From Candidatus Poribacteria bacterium (GTDB lineage: Bacteria > Poribacteria > WGA-4E > GCA-2687025), in the NCBI GenBank assembly GCA_018644665.1, contig JABGQA010000053.1:1-53204 (forward strand): a stretch of 53,204 nucleotides of DNA. Reading direction: 5' to 3'. The translations under genes and the position numbers were made by a program. Of the stretch, positions 52,840-53,204 are shown in pieces (within the stretch, counting starts at the first letter, position 1; every line of letters begins with the position of its first letter). The notes below the pieces were generated by a model that searched no databases, was not told where the DNA came from, and saw only the letters and a program-made list of their open reading frames with translations.

Positions 52840-53204
52840 ATGCGCTTTGGCGCGACGCTGTTCGTTATCTGCGTGGTTGGCGTCGCTTACGCGGCGGAAG
52901 AAGGGGCTCCCGGCCTCGACGACACCCAGCGCTTCCTCGCAACGTACTGCGTCGATTGCCACAGCGGCGATGAGCCCCCAGCGGAAGTGGCCGTTGACCG
53001 CTTGCACGAAGCCGGCTCCGTCGTCCGGCAGAGGAAGGTCTGGGAAAGCGCGCTGAGAATGGTGCAAGCCGGAGGAATGCCGCCGGAAGAGCAGCCGCAG
53101 CCAACTGCCGAGGAGGTCGCCGCTTTCACATCGCACGTCAGAGCGGCGTTCGACTACGCCGACCGTCACGCGAAGCCCAACCCGGGCCGCGTCACGATGC
53201 GGCG
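52840..53204 (+). CDS. Planctomycete-type cytochrome c/DUF1587 protein (3' partial)
   Basis: An open frame running off the window, translated from the ATG at 52840: about 121 residues. Signal peptide (about 1-18, LFVICVVGVAYAAEE), then a cytochrome-c-type haem motif C-x2-C-H (CVDCH, residues about 37-41) and the GGMPPEEQPQPTAEEVAAF pattern of PSCyt1, followed by NPGRVTMRR, where DUF1587 begins in that family. Such large proteins (often with DUF1592/1588/1585 modules) are abundant in Planctomycetes and Poribacteria. GAAGGG lies upstream of the ATG. The electron-transfer partner is unknown. Confidence 0.85.
   Translation, partial: MRFGATLFVICVVGVAYAAEEGAPGLDDTQRFLATYCVDCHSGDEPPAEVAVDRLHEAGSVVRQRKVWESALRMVQAGGMPPEEQPQPTAEEVAAFTSHVRAAFDYADRHAKPNPGRVTMR

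Overview
The window is GC-rich DNA from an uncultured-type bacterium, most likely of the Poribacteria/Latescibacteria sort. I infer this from gene content: several secreted TolB/PD40-type beta-propellers, a choline-sulfatase-like sulfatase, a pectate lyase, a Gfo/Idh/MocA oxidoreductase, an AP-endonuclease-2-type isomerase, a DUF1587-type planctomycete cytochrome c at the right edge, and a 977-residue double propeller ending in a FlgD-like Ig tail. The assignment rests on recognised families, not on a database search. I see no rRNA, tRNA, CRISPR array, phage or complete insertion sequence.

Layout. 1-9.9 kb: the end of a nucleotide-transporter-like/HEAT/cNMP-binding fusion, a propeller, an oxidoreductase, a GerMN lipoprotein diverging from a small coiled-coil protein, a C-terminal processing protease, a DUF1802 protein, a secreted LamG-like protein and a YgjP-type metallopeptidase. 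9.97-21.8 kb: one continuous minus-strand cluster read in the order argJ, argB, argD, HtrA-type protease, two tandem-duplicated TPR genes, a membrane protein, a histone-deacetylase-family enzyme, pyrK, pyrD, and a TPR/Reg_prop propeller. Several of its junctions are 4-bp stop/start overlaps, so arginine and pyrimidine synthesis appear co-transcribed with envelope proteolysis. 21.8-30.6 kb: mixed genes (unknown membrane proteins, a GH-like secreted protein, pterin dehydratase, metallophosphoesterase, TrxR-like ferredoxin reductase, two propellers).

30.8-36.7 kb: a complete carbohydrate-type ABC importer on the plus strand (ATPase 1, binding protein, two permeases, ATPase 2, small membrane protein) behind a good sigma-70-like promoter. 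The two ATPases carry complementary defects that predict one canonical and one dead ATP site in a heterodimer. 36.8-53.2 kb: catabolic and accessory genes (iron-sulfur OYE-type reductase, APH-type kinase, isomerase, sulfatase, two ankyrin proteins, a decayed methyltransferase, pectate lyase, CBM-nitrilase fusion, a P-loop kinase overlapping a YcaQ/AlkX-type DNA glycosylase, a DinB-like protein, the double propeller and the start of a cytochrome).

The strongest second-look items are the asymmetric ABC ATPase pair, a conserved C-terminal tail (around AVxPxGKxATTWGxLK) on four exported proteins of two different folds, a palindrome inserted in frame in ATPase 2, and a membrane-protein gene whose coding sequence extends upstream of any standard start codon.
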